Shown one piece after another: positions 26,422 to 35,555 of a stretch of 64,000 nucleotides of DNA (its first letter is position 1; each line of letters begins with the position of its first letter). Both the position numbers and the translations under genes were made by a program. A model generated the notes under the pieces. That model saw only the letters and a list, made by a program, of their open reading frames with translations, had not been told where the DNA came from and ran no database searches. The DNA is from Arenibacter antarcticus (lineage in GTDB: Bacteria; Bacteroidota; Bacteroidia; Flavobacteriales; Flavobacteriaceae), in the NCBI RefSeq assembly GCF_041320605.1, contig NZ_CP166679.1:992001-1056000 (forward strand), written 5' to 3'.

Positions 26422-27804
26422 TTAAAACGGATCATTCAGATCACTAACCCGAATGAGTTTTTTATTGACAAACTCCTGAATTCCCAACTCTGAGAGTTCA
26501 CGGCCAAAGCCCGAACGCTTTGTTCCACCAAAAGGAAGATCGGCTTGTGTCCAGGTAGGGTGATTAATAAATACCATACCCGTGTCAATTTGATCCGCTA
26601 CTTTTTTGCCGCGTTCAATGTCTTGGGTGAATATTGATGCACCCAAACCAAAATCAGAATCATTGGCCAGATCTATGGCGGCCTGTTCGTCTTTCACCAC
26701 ATAGAATGATGCGACTGGGCCAAATAATTCTTCATGATACGCAGCAATACCAGGCTTCAAATCGGTAAGTATGGTCGGTTCCATAAAGGCACCTTCACGA
26801 TCTGAACGTTTGCCTCCCAATAGAATTTTTGCTCCTTCATCAACAGAACGTCTCACCTGATCAGCTAAGTGAACCGCTGCTGTTTCGCTGCTTAAAGGAC
26901 CTAACTCTGTTTCGGGATCCATAGGATCACCTACTTTCATTTTTGATAACTTGTCTTTGAACTTTTTAATAAATTCATCGGCTATGGCTTCCACTGCGAT
27001 AAACCGCTTGGAGGCTACACAGCATTGACCATTATTATTCATTCTACCAACTACTGCCCACTCTACCGTTTTTTCTATATCGGCATCTTCTAGTATAATG
27101 AACACATCATTTCCACCTAACTCCAGAACAACCTTTTTCAAATGTTTTCCGGCTTCCATGGCAACACTTGCTCCTGCTTCTTCACTTCCCGTTAGGGAAA
27201 CACCTTTTATTCTTTTATCTGAAACCAATGCTGATGCATGTTTGCCAGTGATGAATAAATTGGTATACAATCCTTCAGGAGCGCCTGCTTCTTCGAACAG
27301 TTCTTCAATAGCAGCAGCACATTGCGGAACGATAGAGGCATGCTTAAGCAAAATAGTATTGCCCACCATAATGTTGGGAGCTGCAAATCGCGCTACCTGA
27401 TAGTAAGGAAAATTCCATGGCATCACACCCAACAATACGCCAATGGGACTATTTCGAATAAGGGCGCTTCCATATTCCGGATCCAGCACTTTATCGGCAA
27501 GAAACGCTTCTCCGTGATCGGCATAATAATCAAGGATATTGGCGCTCAAGTCAATTTCTGCCTCGGCCTGAGCAAGGAGTTTGCCCATTTCTAAGGTAAT
27601 GGTTTTAGCAAGTGATGATTTTTTGACGCGCATGAGGGTCGCTACTTTATGCAGCAGATCGGCGCGTTGTTGGTAACTTGTTTCTTTCCAATCGATAAAA
27701 GCTGTTTGTGCTTTAGCTACCTTGGCATCAACGGTCTTCTCCGTCATTTCTTGGAACGACTTTACTGTCTTATTTGTGTTTGGATTAACTGTTTGTATGG
27801 ACAT
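26422..27804 (-). CDS. NAD(P)-dependent succinate-semialdehyde dehydrogenase
   Basis: The enzyme is about 460 residues from ATG at 27804; the frame extends to 27888, but the added 28 residues are not family-like. It belongs to the aldehyde dehydrogenase class that oxidises succinate semialdehyde to succinate. The catalytic glutamate lies in VLELGGNDVFI, the catalytic cysteine in NNGQCCVASKRF, and the cofactor loop in VSLTGSEEAGASVA. It is first in the minus-strand stress island, and the box pair at 27959-27990 precedes it. Confidence 0.9.
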   Translation of the reverse strand: MSIQTVNPNTNKTVKSFQEMTEKTVDAKVAKAQTAFIDWKETSYQQRADLLHKVATLMRVKKSSLAKTITLEMGKLLAQAEAEIDLSANILDYYADHGEAFLADKVLDPEYGSALIRNSPIGVLLGVMPWNFPYYQVARFAAPNIMVGNTILLKHASIVPQCAAAIEELFEEAGAPEGLYTNLFITGKHASALVSDKRIKGVSLTGSEEAGASVAMEAGKHLKKVVLELGGNDVFIILEDADIEKTVEWAVVGRMNNNGQCCVASKRFIAVEAIADEFIKKFKDKLSKMKVGDPMDPETELGPLSSETAAVHLADQVRRSVDEGAKILLGGKRSDREGAFMEPTILTDLKPGIAAYHEELFGPVASFYVVKDEQAAIDLANDSDFGLGASIFTQDIERGKKVADQIDTGMVFINHPTWTQADLPFGGTKRSGFGRELSELGIQEFVNKKLIRVSDLNDPF

Positions 27805-27958
27805 ATTGATTAAGTTTTTAATTACGTGGTATGGGAAATATTCCTCTATTGTTTTGAAAGCAATTCCAAAAACACGCTTCACTTTCATGACTCAGAATAG
27901 CTAAAGTCAAAACTGGTTAAATGACTTTAAGTAAGTTAGGGCCATTATATATTAGTAT

Positions 27959-27990
27959 GTTACACAATTCCCTTTATTAGTTATACAATT
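27959..27990 (-). promoter_or_regulatory. Tandem GTTA(C/T)A box pair upstream of SSADH gene
   Basis: GTTACACAATT (27959-27969) and GTTATACAATT (27980-27990) are direct repeats at exactly 21 bp. The same arrangement lies at 23215-23246. On the coding strand it reads AATTGTATAAC and AATTGTGTAAC, about 155 bases upstream of the SSADH start. Confidence 0.5.
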
Positions 27991-28100
27991 CTCATACTGG
28001 CGAATATCTATTGCGTAAAAAATAATGACGTGGAGGGGTGGCCTTTGAAAATGGCCAAGTTTTTCTCGTTTCTAGCTGTCCGTTTGTAATTTTTCCTTTG

Positions 28101-28345
28101 AGTGGAGTTATATTCCATTCGGATAGGGGGTCTCAAAACGCCAGTTCCACCTTTACCGATATCCTGAAAAGATATAATGGGTCGATAAAACAAAGTATGA
28201 GCAGAAAAGGTAATTGTTGGGACAATGCAGTAGCTGAATCATTCTTTAAGAGCCTAAAGGTAGAATGGGTCTATGCACATAGCTATAACCTAAAGTCAGA
28301 AGCCGAACTATCTGTCTTCCAATGGATAGAAACCTGGTATAAAGA
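28101..28345 (+). pseudogene. IS3-family transposase (IS150-type integrase core) fragment
   Basis: The frame from about 28101 reads GVIFHSDRGSQNASSTFTDI, then LKRYNGSIKQSMSRKGNCWDN and AVAESFFKSLKVEW. This is the DDE integrase core of IS3-family OrfB, with an acidic HSDRG and the glutamate in AESFFK. The upstream half (including the first catalytic aspartate) is missing. At about 28345 it switches into ISL3 sequence. Confidence 0.82.
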
Positions 28346-28417
28346 AGAAAAATGTAGAGTTCTTCCTTTATAGAGTAACGACAATTTTTGCATAAACACA
28401 ACAATTGGTCATGATCC
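28346..28417 (+). pseudogene. ISL3 transposase 3' end fused behind the IS3 fragment
   Basis: In a shifted frame the sequence reads KNVEFFLYRVTTIFA, stop (28395), then TTTTGCATAAACACAACAATTGG-like sequence to GATCC at 28417. The last 32 bases match the inverse complement of 42413-42444 at 31 positions. It marks the terminal repeat of the same ISL3 family as elsewhere in the window. Confidence 0.8.
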
Positions 28418-28450
28418 CTTTATTCCGCCCCTGATTCGTCCCTTAAAACG

Positions 28451-28482
28451 AAAAAAGCCCTCAACTTGCGTTGAAGGCTTTT
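28451..28482 (-). terminator. Rho-independent terminator after tRNA-Asp
   Basis: On the minus strand AAGCCTTCAAC-GCAA-GTTGAGGGCTT pairs into a stem (one mismatch) followed by TTTT, directly downstream of the tRNA. Confidence 0.75.
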
Positions 28483-28484
28483 AG

Positions 28485-28558
28485 CGGTCCGGACGGGACT
28501 CGAACCCGCGACCCCCTGCGTGACAGGCAGGTATTCTAACCAACTGAACTACCGAACC
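28485..28558 (-). tRNA. tRNA-Asp (anticodon GTC)
   Basis: The 74-base cloverleaf reads GGTTCGG...CCGGACC at the acceptor stem, CTGTCAC in the anticodon loop (GTC) and GGTTCGAGTCC in the T arm. CCA is not encoded. It is the only RNA gene recognised by a full cloverleaf. Confidence 0.95.
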
Positions 28559-28631
28559 GTGGCGTTTAGCGAGTGCAAATATACACCCCTTATTTTATTG
28601 CGCAAACATTTTTCGCAAAATATTTCAACTT

Positions 28632-29561
28632 TTACATAAATTTTTGTCGTTCCACCATAAATGTGTTCATCACCTTCGAGAAATCGCCCTGTATATCTAC
28701 CTCCACATACTTTATCCGGTATTGCGCACATTTTAATTTTAGGGCACTAAAATAGTCCCGCATCTCTTTTTCATACCCTTCTTTGATCAAATCTGCATAC
28801 AAATCTACATGAGCGCCTGTTTCTGTATCCAAAAAACGCTTGGGTGTATTCTCAAAATTAAAGGAAAGTTCCGTTTCCTTGTCCATCACATGAAACAATA
28901 CCACCTCGTGCTTATTGTATTTCAGATGCCGAAGGGCCTCAAACAACTGTTCGTCGTCCACAGCGGTCTGCAACATATCCGTAAAGAGGATTACAAGGCT
29001 TCTGCGCTTTATTTTCTCAGCTATAAGGTGTAAGTAGGCATAGGTTCCCGTTTCCTTCGCAGGCGTGGTCTCCTTTACTATTTCATTTAATTTAGCCAAT
29101 ACCATCTGATGATGTCTTTCACTGCTCTTTTCTGCGGCGTAAAAATTATAACTGTCCGAATACACACTTAAACCAACAGCGTCTCGTTGCTTTTTCAATA
29201 GCTGCATTAATACAGCAGTAGCTAGCACTCCAAAACCTATTTTATTCAAATTATCCAACCCAAGCTGCTTTACCTCCGGATAGTACATAGAGGCCGAATT
29301 GTCCAATATGATATGACAACGTAAATTGGTCTCCTCCTCATAACGTTTGGTGTACAGCTTATCTGTCTTTGCAAATAGCTTCCAATCTATATGTTTGGTA
29401 CTTTCTCCCTTGTTGTAGATTTTGTGCTCGGCAAATTCAGCTGAGAATCCGTGAAAGGGACTCTTGTGGATACCACTGATAAATCCTTCCATTACCTGAT
29501 TGGCCAATAGCTCCAGATTTTGGAAGAGCTGCACCTTATGTATCTCGTCCTGTAGGTTCAT
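28632..29561 (-). CDS. DUF58-family protein
   Basis: The 309-residue protein carries a DUF58 region (HIDWKLFAKTDKLYTKRY, near residue 60) followed by a von Willebrand-like domain with an imperfect MIDAS-type start LDNSASMYY. This family is usually found with MoxR ATPases in complex-assembly clusters; none lies next to it here. The role is unclear beyond that. Confidence 0.87.
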   Translation of the reverse strand: MNLQDEIHKVQLFQNLELLANQVMEGFISGIHKSPFHGFSAEFAEHKIYNKGESTKHIDWKLFAKTDKLYTKRYEEETNLRCHIILDNSASMYYPEVKQLGLDNLNKIGFGVLATAVLMQLLKKQRDAVGLSVYSDSYNFYAAEKSSERHHQMVLAKLNEIVKETTPAKETGTYAYLHLIAEKIKRRSLVILFTDMLQTAVDDEQLFEALRHLKYNKHEVVLFHVMDKETELSFNFENTPKRFLDTETGAHVDLYADLIKEGYEKEMRDYFSALKLKCAQYRIKYVEVDIQGDFSKVMNTFMVERQKFM

Positions 29562-29676
29562 AATGCTAATATAATGAAGAAATGGACGTATTGGAAACCT
29601 GGTTGGTAAAAACCACTGCGCCTAAAAATCTGCCCCCTAAATCTCCATTGGATTCCTTACAACTAGAGGTGTATCC

Positions 29677-29712
29677 AAAAAAAAATCCCGCCGATAGGCA
29701 GGATTTTTTTTG
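29677..29712 (-). terminator. Terminator of the thioredoxin gene
   Basis: A hairpin (AATCCTGCC-tatc-GGCGGGATT on the minus strand, one wobble/mismatch) is flanked by an A-tract and T-tract, about 32 bases past the trxA stop. Confidence 0.75.
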
Positions 29713-29743
29713 ATGTGTTATTTTTGTTTAATGGTCAGCAAGA

Positions 29744-30061
29744 CTACAACACTGCGTCAATTGCATCGGTATATACTTTTTTAGGGGAAACGCCAACTTG
29801 TCTGCTGACAATCTCACCATTTTTAAAGACCAATACCGTAGGAATATTTCTTACGCCGTATTTTGCTGCAAATTCTTGATTGGCATCCACATCTACCTTA
29901 CCTACAACAGCTTTACCGTCGTATTCCGTGCTTACCTCATCAATGATAGGACCTACCATTCTACAAGGCCCACACCATGCTGCCCAAAAATCCACCACTA
30001 CCGGTTTATCACTTTTTAAAACTACCTCATCAAAAGTAGCATCTGTTATTTCTAATGCCAT
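29744..30061 (-). CDS. trxA: Thioredoxin
   Basis: The 105-residue cytosolic protein reduces disulfides with the active site WCGPC (Cys30 and Cys33), the buried aspartate in VVDFWAAW, and the cis-proline loop IPTVLVF. Length and motifs are typical of TrxA. It is transcribed alone and ends at a terminator. Confidence 0.97.
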   Translation of the reverse strand: MALEITDATFDEVVLKSDKPVVVDFWAAWCGPCRMVGPIIDEVSTEYDGKAVVGKVDVDANQEFAAKYGVRNIPTVLVFKNGEIVSRQVGVSPKKVYTDAIDAVL

Positions 30062-30220
30062 GTTTCGTTGTTTTTAAATATTATACAAATTTAGACAATT
30101 ATTTCCCCTTTTCCTTACATAGTCTTTATTGGTTTTGATTATGACATTATCAATAAAGACTATTCTGTTACTAATAGTTACTCTCTATTGCCATAAACCT
30201 ATACAAAGCAAGGTTCCAAA

Positions 30221-33200
30221 CTAATTCAACTTGTAATGTACTTCTTTTTCGTTCAATTGCAACAGTAGTTCACTTGAAATATTGATTTTCCGTTTTCTAC
30301 AAGTCATGTTTACTTTTATCTTCTCTTCCATTTCGTACACCACAAAGCTCAGCGGATGACTCCCATCATGCGAGATCAAAGTATCTTTTAGATCTAGGAT
30401 AGTATCTTCTTTTAATTGGGTAATATCCAATTTAATGGTCAGCTTCTTTGCAAAGGTCTCCATTACCTCCTGCAGCATCATAATCATATTAAACTGCATT
30501 CTGGGATCGCTCTTTTTTCCGGTATCACGATTCACCCAACCTTCTTTTATAAATATCTTAAAATAGGCAAATGAATTGATCATTAAGAAGTGCCTATACT
30601 TTAAGTATTCTTCCCCAAAGATGCGGAACTCCATAGAATCTGTATAGTCCTCCACTATAAACGTGGCCCATCCCTTTCCATTTTTGGCGGTCCTATGTTG
30701 CACATCCGATATTACTCCAGCAAAGGTAAGCTCCTTATTGACGAATTCGCCCATATTGGCTACTGCAGTTATATTGGCGTTGGTAAAGGCCTTTATTTCA
30801 ATATTAAAATCGTCCAACGGATGTCCGGATATATAAATCCCGACAACCTCCTTTTCCCTTCGGAGTTTCCCCATGGTGCCCCACTCCTCACAAGGCGGCA
30901 CTTCAGGCTCTGGAATCTGCACATCACTGGCATCACCGAAAAGACTTACTTGGGACGAATTTTTATTTTCCTGATACTTATTCCCATATTTTATCACCTT
31001 TTCCAAAAAGGTTATCCCATCCCCTTCATCGTGAAAATATTGTGCTCGATGCGTATTCCCAAAGGAGTCGAATCCGCCTGCCAAGGCCAAATTCTCAAAC
31101 GCTTTTTTATTGGCGGCTCGCAGATCGATACGCTTTGAAAGATCGAAAACAGATTTAAAGGGTCCGCCCTCCTTTCTATGCTCCACTATGGTCTCCACAG
31201 CACCTCGGCCAACCCCTTTGATGGCCCCCATACCAAAACGCACGGCCCCTTCCGCGTTTACGGCAAATTTGTAGTAGGATTCGTTTACATCTGGCCCCAA
31301 TACCGCTAGGCCCATCCGTTTACACTCCTCCATAAAGAAGGTGACCTGCTTTATATCGTTCATGTTATTGGAAAGTACCGCCGCCATATATTCGGCAGGG
31401 TAATGCGCTTTTAGGTAGGCCGTCTGGTACGCAATATAGGCGTAACAGGTAGAGTGACTCTTATTAAAGGCATAGGAGGCAAAAGCTTCCCAATCTTTCC
31501 AAATTTTTTCTAAAACCTCTCTGGGATGGCCTTTTTTCTCACCGCCATCCAGGAATTGTGGTTTTAATTTTTCTAGAAGGGCAAAGATCTTTTTCCCCAT
31601 TGCCTTACGCAAAACATCGGCATCACCCTTGGAAAAGCCTGCCAATTTTTGTGAGAGTAGCATCACCTGCTCCTGATACACTGTAATACCATAAGTTTCC
31701 TTTAGGTATTCCTCCATATCCGCTAGGTCATAGGTAATCTCTTCCGCCCCGTGCTTACGAGCAATAAAGCTCGGGATATATTCCATTGGCCCTGGTCTGT
31801 ACAGGGCGTTCATAGCTATAAGGTCATCAAACACCGTAGGCTTTAGATCCTTCATGTGTTTCTGCATCCCGGGAGATTCGTATTGGAACACCCCTACGGT
31901 ATCCCCTTTCTGGAAAAGCTCATAGGTCTTTTCATCATCCAAGGGAAAATCGTCGGGAACAAGATCTATATCGTGCTTTAACTTTACAATTTTCACGGTA
32001 TCCTTGATAAGGGTCAACGTTTTCAGCCCCAAGAAATCCATTTTTAACAGACCAGCATTTTCCACTACCGAGTTGTCAAACTGGGTAACATAAAGGTCAG
32101 AATCCTTAGCCGTGGCTACAGGAACAAAATTGGTGATATCGCTGGGCGTTATGATTACCCCACAGGCATGTATACCAGTATTTCTGACCGAGCCTTCCAA
32201 TATCCTAGCCATTTTCAGGGTCCGTGCTTCCAGATCATGACCTTCAGCGATATTCAGCAACTCATTGACCTTCTCCAACTCTTCGGAACGGAACTTCTTT
32301 TTAAGATCAGCCACACTGACCCCAAAAATCTTGCTCAATTTGGACATGGTCGGAATCAGCTTGGAAATCCTATCGGCATCTCCCAAAGGCAAGTCCAACA
32401 CCCTTGCCGTATCCCGTATTGAGGATTTTGCCGCCATGGTCCCGTAGGTAATAATTTGAGCTACTTGGTTGGACCCATACTTTTTAATCACATAATCCAT
32501 TACACGGCCTCTCCCCTCATCATCAAAATCGATATCGATATCGGGCATGGACACCCTGTCTGGATTTAGGAACCGCTCAAAAAGCAGGTCGTATTTTAAG
32601 GGGTCTATATTGGTGATTTTAAGGCAATAGGCCACCACCGACCCCGCGGCAGACCCCCTTCCCGGTCCTACGGAAACATCCATATTCCTAGCCTCGCGAA
32701 TAAAATCTTCCACGATCAAAAAATATCCTGGATAGCCAGAATTCTCAATGGTTGTCAGCTCAAAATCCAGTCGCTCCCTTATCTCCTCCGTAATCTCCGC
32801 ATAGCGTTTTTTGGCCCCTTCATAGGTAATATGTCTTAAATAAGCATTTTCACCTCTTTTCCCACCGTCCACTACATCTTCGACTACCTTAAATTGCTCC
32901 GGAATATCAAATATGGGCAATAGGACATCTCTAGCGAGCTCATAAGACTCTACCTTATCTACAACTTCTTGAATATTTAAAATAGAATCTGGTAGGTCCT
33001 TAAAGGCCTCCTTCATCTGGGAGTCCGATTTAAAATAGTATTCTTGGTTAGGCAGACCGTACCTATACCCACGCCCACGACCAATAGGGGTAGCCTGTTT
33101 CTCTCCGTCCTTTACACACAATAGAATATCGTGCGCCTCCGCATCTTCCTTGGCTCCATAATAGGTATTATTGGTAGCCACCATTTTTACCTGATGCTTC

Positions 33201-34606
33201 TGAGCAAAAGCCACCAAAACCTGATTTACCCGATCCTCATCTTCCTGGCCATGACGCATGATCTCTATATAAAGGTCATCGCCAAACTGCTCTTTCCACC
33301 ACAACAGGGCCTCTTCAGCCTGATTTTCCCCAACGTTCAATATTTTACCGGGCACTTCCCCATAGAGGTTCCCCGTAAGTACAATTAGATCTTCTTTGTA
33401 TTTTTCTATGACCTTGCGATCGATTCGTGGCACATAATAAAATCCGTCCGTATAAGCAATGGACGACATTTTGGCCATATTGTGATACCCCTTTTTGTTT
33501 TTGGCCAAAATAACGATCTGGTACCCGTGGTCCTTTACACTTTTATTAGTATGGTCCTCACAAACAAAGAATTCACATCCTAAAATTGCCTTTATCTCTT
33601 GTTCGGTAGGTGCTTCGCCATTCTCCAAAGCTTCAGCATTCTTGGCCTTTACTTTGGAATTATGACCGTTTACCGCAGTAACAAAATGGAATGCCCCCAT
33701 CATATTGGCATGATCTGTAAGGGCTACAGCCGGCATTTTTTCCTTGGCTGCATTCTGAACCAGTTCTGCTACAGACATGGTAGACTGCAATACGGAAAAT
33801 TGAGAGTGGTTATGAAGATGAACAAATTGTGCGTCCTCTAGGGTCCTTATATTTTCCTTGATTTCTTCCTGAGAAATAACCCCTGTATCCTTTGCCCATA
33901 ACTTATCGGCAATTTTTTTGGAAGCTTTTTTTAGGTTGATGTGCTTTAAGCCAATCAATTGGATCTCCTGCGGATTGGCTTCTGAGAAATTCTTGAAATA
34001 ATCTGGGGTTACATCCAGTTGCTCCTCGGTATATTCCTTGCGGCGCAATAGCTCTAAGAAACAACGGGTAGTAGCCTCCACATCCGCCGTTGCGTTATGA
34101 GCTTCCCCAAAGGGCTCTCCAAATAGGTATTGATGCAGTTCGGTAAGGGTGGGTAATTTAAACTTTCCTCCCCTTCCTCCGGGAATCTGGCACAGTTTGG
34201 CGGTATGCTCGGTACAGGTATCCAAGACTGGTAATTCCTGCAAGCTGTTCGCTACGTGGTACCGATGGAATTCGGCCCCCATAATATTAAGGTCGAACCC
34301 TACATTCTGCCCAACCACAAATTTGGCCTTCCCCAGAGCTTCATTAAACTTTTGAAGCACCTCTTCTATGGACACCCCTTTTTCCTGCGCCAATTCCGTG
34401 GAAATTCCGTGTATCTGCTCTGCATCATAGGGAATATTAAATCCGTCTGGACGCACCAAATAATCCTGACTCTCCACTAGTCGCCCCATATCATCGTGCA
34501 ACTGCCAAGCAATCTGTATACATCGAGGCCAGTTATCGGTGTCGGTATACGGAGCATTCCAGCGCTTTGGCAATCCTGTGGTCTCGGTATCAAAAATTAG
34601 GAACAT
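30221..34606 (-). CDS. dnaE: DNA polymerase III alpha subunit with fused exonuclease
   Basis: This 1461-residue replicative polymerase begins with a DEDDh 3'-5' exonuclease (about 1-190: FDTETTGLP, NVGFDLNIMG, HNATADVEATTR). A PHP domain follows (HLHNHSQFSVLQS, about 264 onward), and then the polymerase core with catalytic aspartates in PDIDIDFDDEGR near residue 700. The C-terminal part has the OB fold (LTFAGVISDVQHRT). The N-terminal proofreading fusion is a Bacteroidota feature. No intein or frameshift was noticed. It is a single gene with intergenic space on either side. Confidence 0.97.
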   Translation of the reverse strand: MFLIFDTETTGLPKRWNAPYTDTDNWPRCIQIAWQLHDDMGRLVESQDYLVRPDGFNIPYDAEQIHGISTELAQEKGVSIEEVLQKFNEALGKAKFVVGQNVGFDLNIMGAEFHRYHVANSLQELPVLDTCTEHTAKLCQIPGGRGGKFKLPTLTELHQYLFGEPFGEAHNATADVEATTRCFLELLRRKEYTEEQLDVTPDYFKNFSEANPQEIQLIGLKHINLKKASKKIADKLWAKDTGVISQEEIKENIRTLEDAQFVHLHNHSQFSVLQSTMSVAELVQNAAKEKMPAVALTDHANMMGAFHFVTAVNGHNSKVKAKNAEALENGEAPTEQEIKAILGCEFFVCEDHTNKSVKDHGYQIVILAKNKKGYHNMAKMSSIAYTDGFYYVPRIDRKVIEKYKEDLIVLTGNLYGEVPGKILNVGENQAEEALLWWKEQFGDDLYIEIMRHGQEDEDRVNQVLVAFAQKHQVKMVATNNTYYGAKEDAEAHDILLCVKDGEKQATPIGRGRGYRYGLPNQEYYFKSDSQMKEAFKDLPDSILNIQEVVDKVESYELARDVLLPIFDIPEQFKVVEDVVDGGKRGENAYLRHITYEGAKKRYAEITEEIRERLDFELTTIENSGYPGYFLIVEDFIREARNMDVSVGPGRGSAAGSVVAYCLKITNIDPLKYDLLFERFLNPDRVSMPDIDIDFDDEGRGRVMDYVIKKYGSNQVAQIITYGTMAAKSSIRDTARVLDLPLGDADRISKLIPTMSKLSKIFGVSVADLKKKFRSEELEKVNELLNIAEGHDLEARTLKMARILEGSVRNTGIHACGVIITPSDITNFVPVATAKDSDLYVTQFDNSVVENAGLLKMDFLGLKTLTLIKDTVKIVKLKHDIDLVPDDFPLDDEKTYELFQKGDTVGVFQYESPGMQKHMKDLKPTVFDDLIAMNALYRPGPMEYIPSFIARKHGAEEITYDLADMEEYLKETYGITVYQEQVMLLSQKLAGFSKGDADVLRKAMGKKIFALLEKLKPQFLDGGEKKGHPREVLEKIWKDWEAFASYAFNKSHSTCYAYIAYQTAYLKAHYPAEYMAAVLSNNMNDIKQVTFFMEECKRMGLAVLGPDVNESYYKFAVNAEGAVRFGMGAIKGVGRGAVETIVEHRKEGGPFKSVFDLSKRIDLRAANKKAFENLALAGGFDSFGNTHRAQYFHDEGDGITFLEKVIKYGNKYQENKNSSQVSLFGDASDVQIPEPEVPPCEEWGTMGKLRREKEVVGIYISGHPLDDFNIEIKAFTNANITAVANMGEFVNKELTFAGVISDVQHRTAKNGKGWATFIVEDYTDSMEFRIFGEEYLKYRHFLMINSFAYFKIFIKEGWVNRDTGKKSDPRMQFNMIMMLQEVMETFAKKLTIKLDITQLKEDTILDLKDTLISHDGSHPLSFVVYEMEEKIKVNMTCRKRKINISSELLLQLNEKEVHYKLN

Positions 34607-34890
34607 ATTATGCTGACAGATTTAAGGTTCAAGTTTTATTGTTTAAAGTCTACTAGTAAAGGGCAATGCCTATGACACATAAAAAAGTTCAAACAGCTTA
34701 TTGCAAGCCAACTTTTAGGTTGCCGTATAGCGATATTCTCCCGAAGAATTTAGTCTATTTTAGTCAGACAAAAAAGCCCTAGTTCTGAAACTAAAAACAG
34801 TCCGTAAAATTAAGGATATACGAGGCATTATAAAAATGGAATTACGAGGAGTTATTAACGCAACTATTAATTGCTATAATTTCGAAAAAA
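34607..34890. other. Intergenic region between divergent dnaE and rpsP
   Basis: These are AT-rich bases holding presumed divergent promoters; no gene was recognised. A weak TAGTT-TCAG-AACTA hairpin lies near 34775-34800. Confidence 0.5.
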
Positions 34891-34893
34891 TTA

Positions 34894-34923
34894 TTGCCTA
34901 ATTATTTAAATAACGTATATTTG
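34894..34923 (+). promoter_or_regulatory. Promoter of rpsP-rimM
   Basis: TTG at 34894-34896 and TATATTTG at 34916-34923 with a 19-base spacer match the Bacteroidota sigma-A consensus TTTG/TAnnTTTG. The start codon is 74 bases further on. Confidence 0.65.
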
Positions 34924-34996
34924 CACCCGCTTAGGTAGTCCTTAGCAAAAAAAGAATTAATAATCAGGGGTCGGGCACCCTACAAATTAATGTGAT

Positions 34997-35542
34997 ATGC
35001 CAGTTAAAATTAGATTACAAAGACACGGAAAAAAAGGAAAACCATTCTATTGGATAGTAGCAGCGGATTCTCGCGCCAAAAGAGATGGTAAATACTTGGA
35101 AAAATTGGGAACTTATAACCCAAACACCAATCCTGCAACTATCGATTTAGATCTTGACAGTGCTGTAAAATGGTTACAGAATGGAGCTCAGCCTTCAGAT
35201 ACTGCAAAAAGAATCTTATCTTATAAAGGAGTACTTTTAAAGCACCATTTGTTAGGTGGTTTGCGTAAAGGTGCCTTGACAGAAGAGCAAGTTGAAGAAA
35301 AATTCAATGCTTGGTTAGAAGAAAAAGGAAAAATAGTAGGTTCTAAAGTCGACGGTTTAGCTCAAGCGGAAGCAGATGCAAAAGCAAAAGCTTTACAAGC
35401 GGAAAAAGAAGTAAACGAGAAAAGAGCTGCAGCTGCTGCCGAAGCAAATGCTCCTGCTGTTGAAGAAGCAACCGAAGAGGCTGCTCCGATAATAGTGACG
35501 GAAGAAACTGCCGCTCCAGAAGAATCTACAGAAAAAGAATAG
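34997..35542 (+). CDS. rpsP: 30S ribosomal protein S16 with long C-terminal extension
   Basis: The first 80 or so residues are S16 (MPVKIRLQRHGKKGKPFYWI, RDGKYLEKLGTYNP), part of the small subunit. The protein continues to 181 residues, about twice the usual length. The extra region contains a helical arm (EEQVEEKFNAWLEEKGK) and a low-complexity Ala/Glu/Thr tail. Such extensions are known in Bacteroidota. It starts the rpsP-rimM pair and ends 13 bases before rimM. Confidence 0.95.
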   Translation: MPVKIRLQRHGKKGKPFYWIVAADSRAKRDGKYLEKLGTYNPNTNPATIDLDLDSAVKWLQNGAQPSDTAKRILSYKGVLLKHHLLGGLRKGALTEEQVEEKFNAWLEEKGKIVGSKVDGLAQAEADAKAKALQAEKEVNEKRAAAAAEANAPAVEEATEEAAPIIVTEETAAPEESTEKE

Positions 35543-35555
35543 TTACTCAGAAACG

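Noticed and set aside
28038-28100. Upstream part of the IS3-like open frame (GTG start at 28038)
   Set aside because: The residues before GVIFHSDRG do not match IS3 OrfB, so the frame was trimmed to the matching section.
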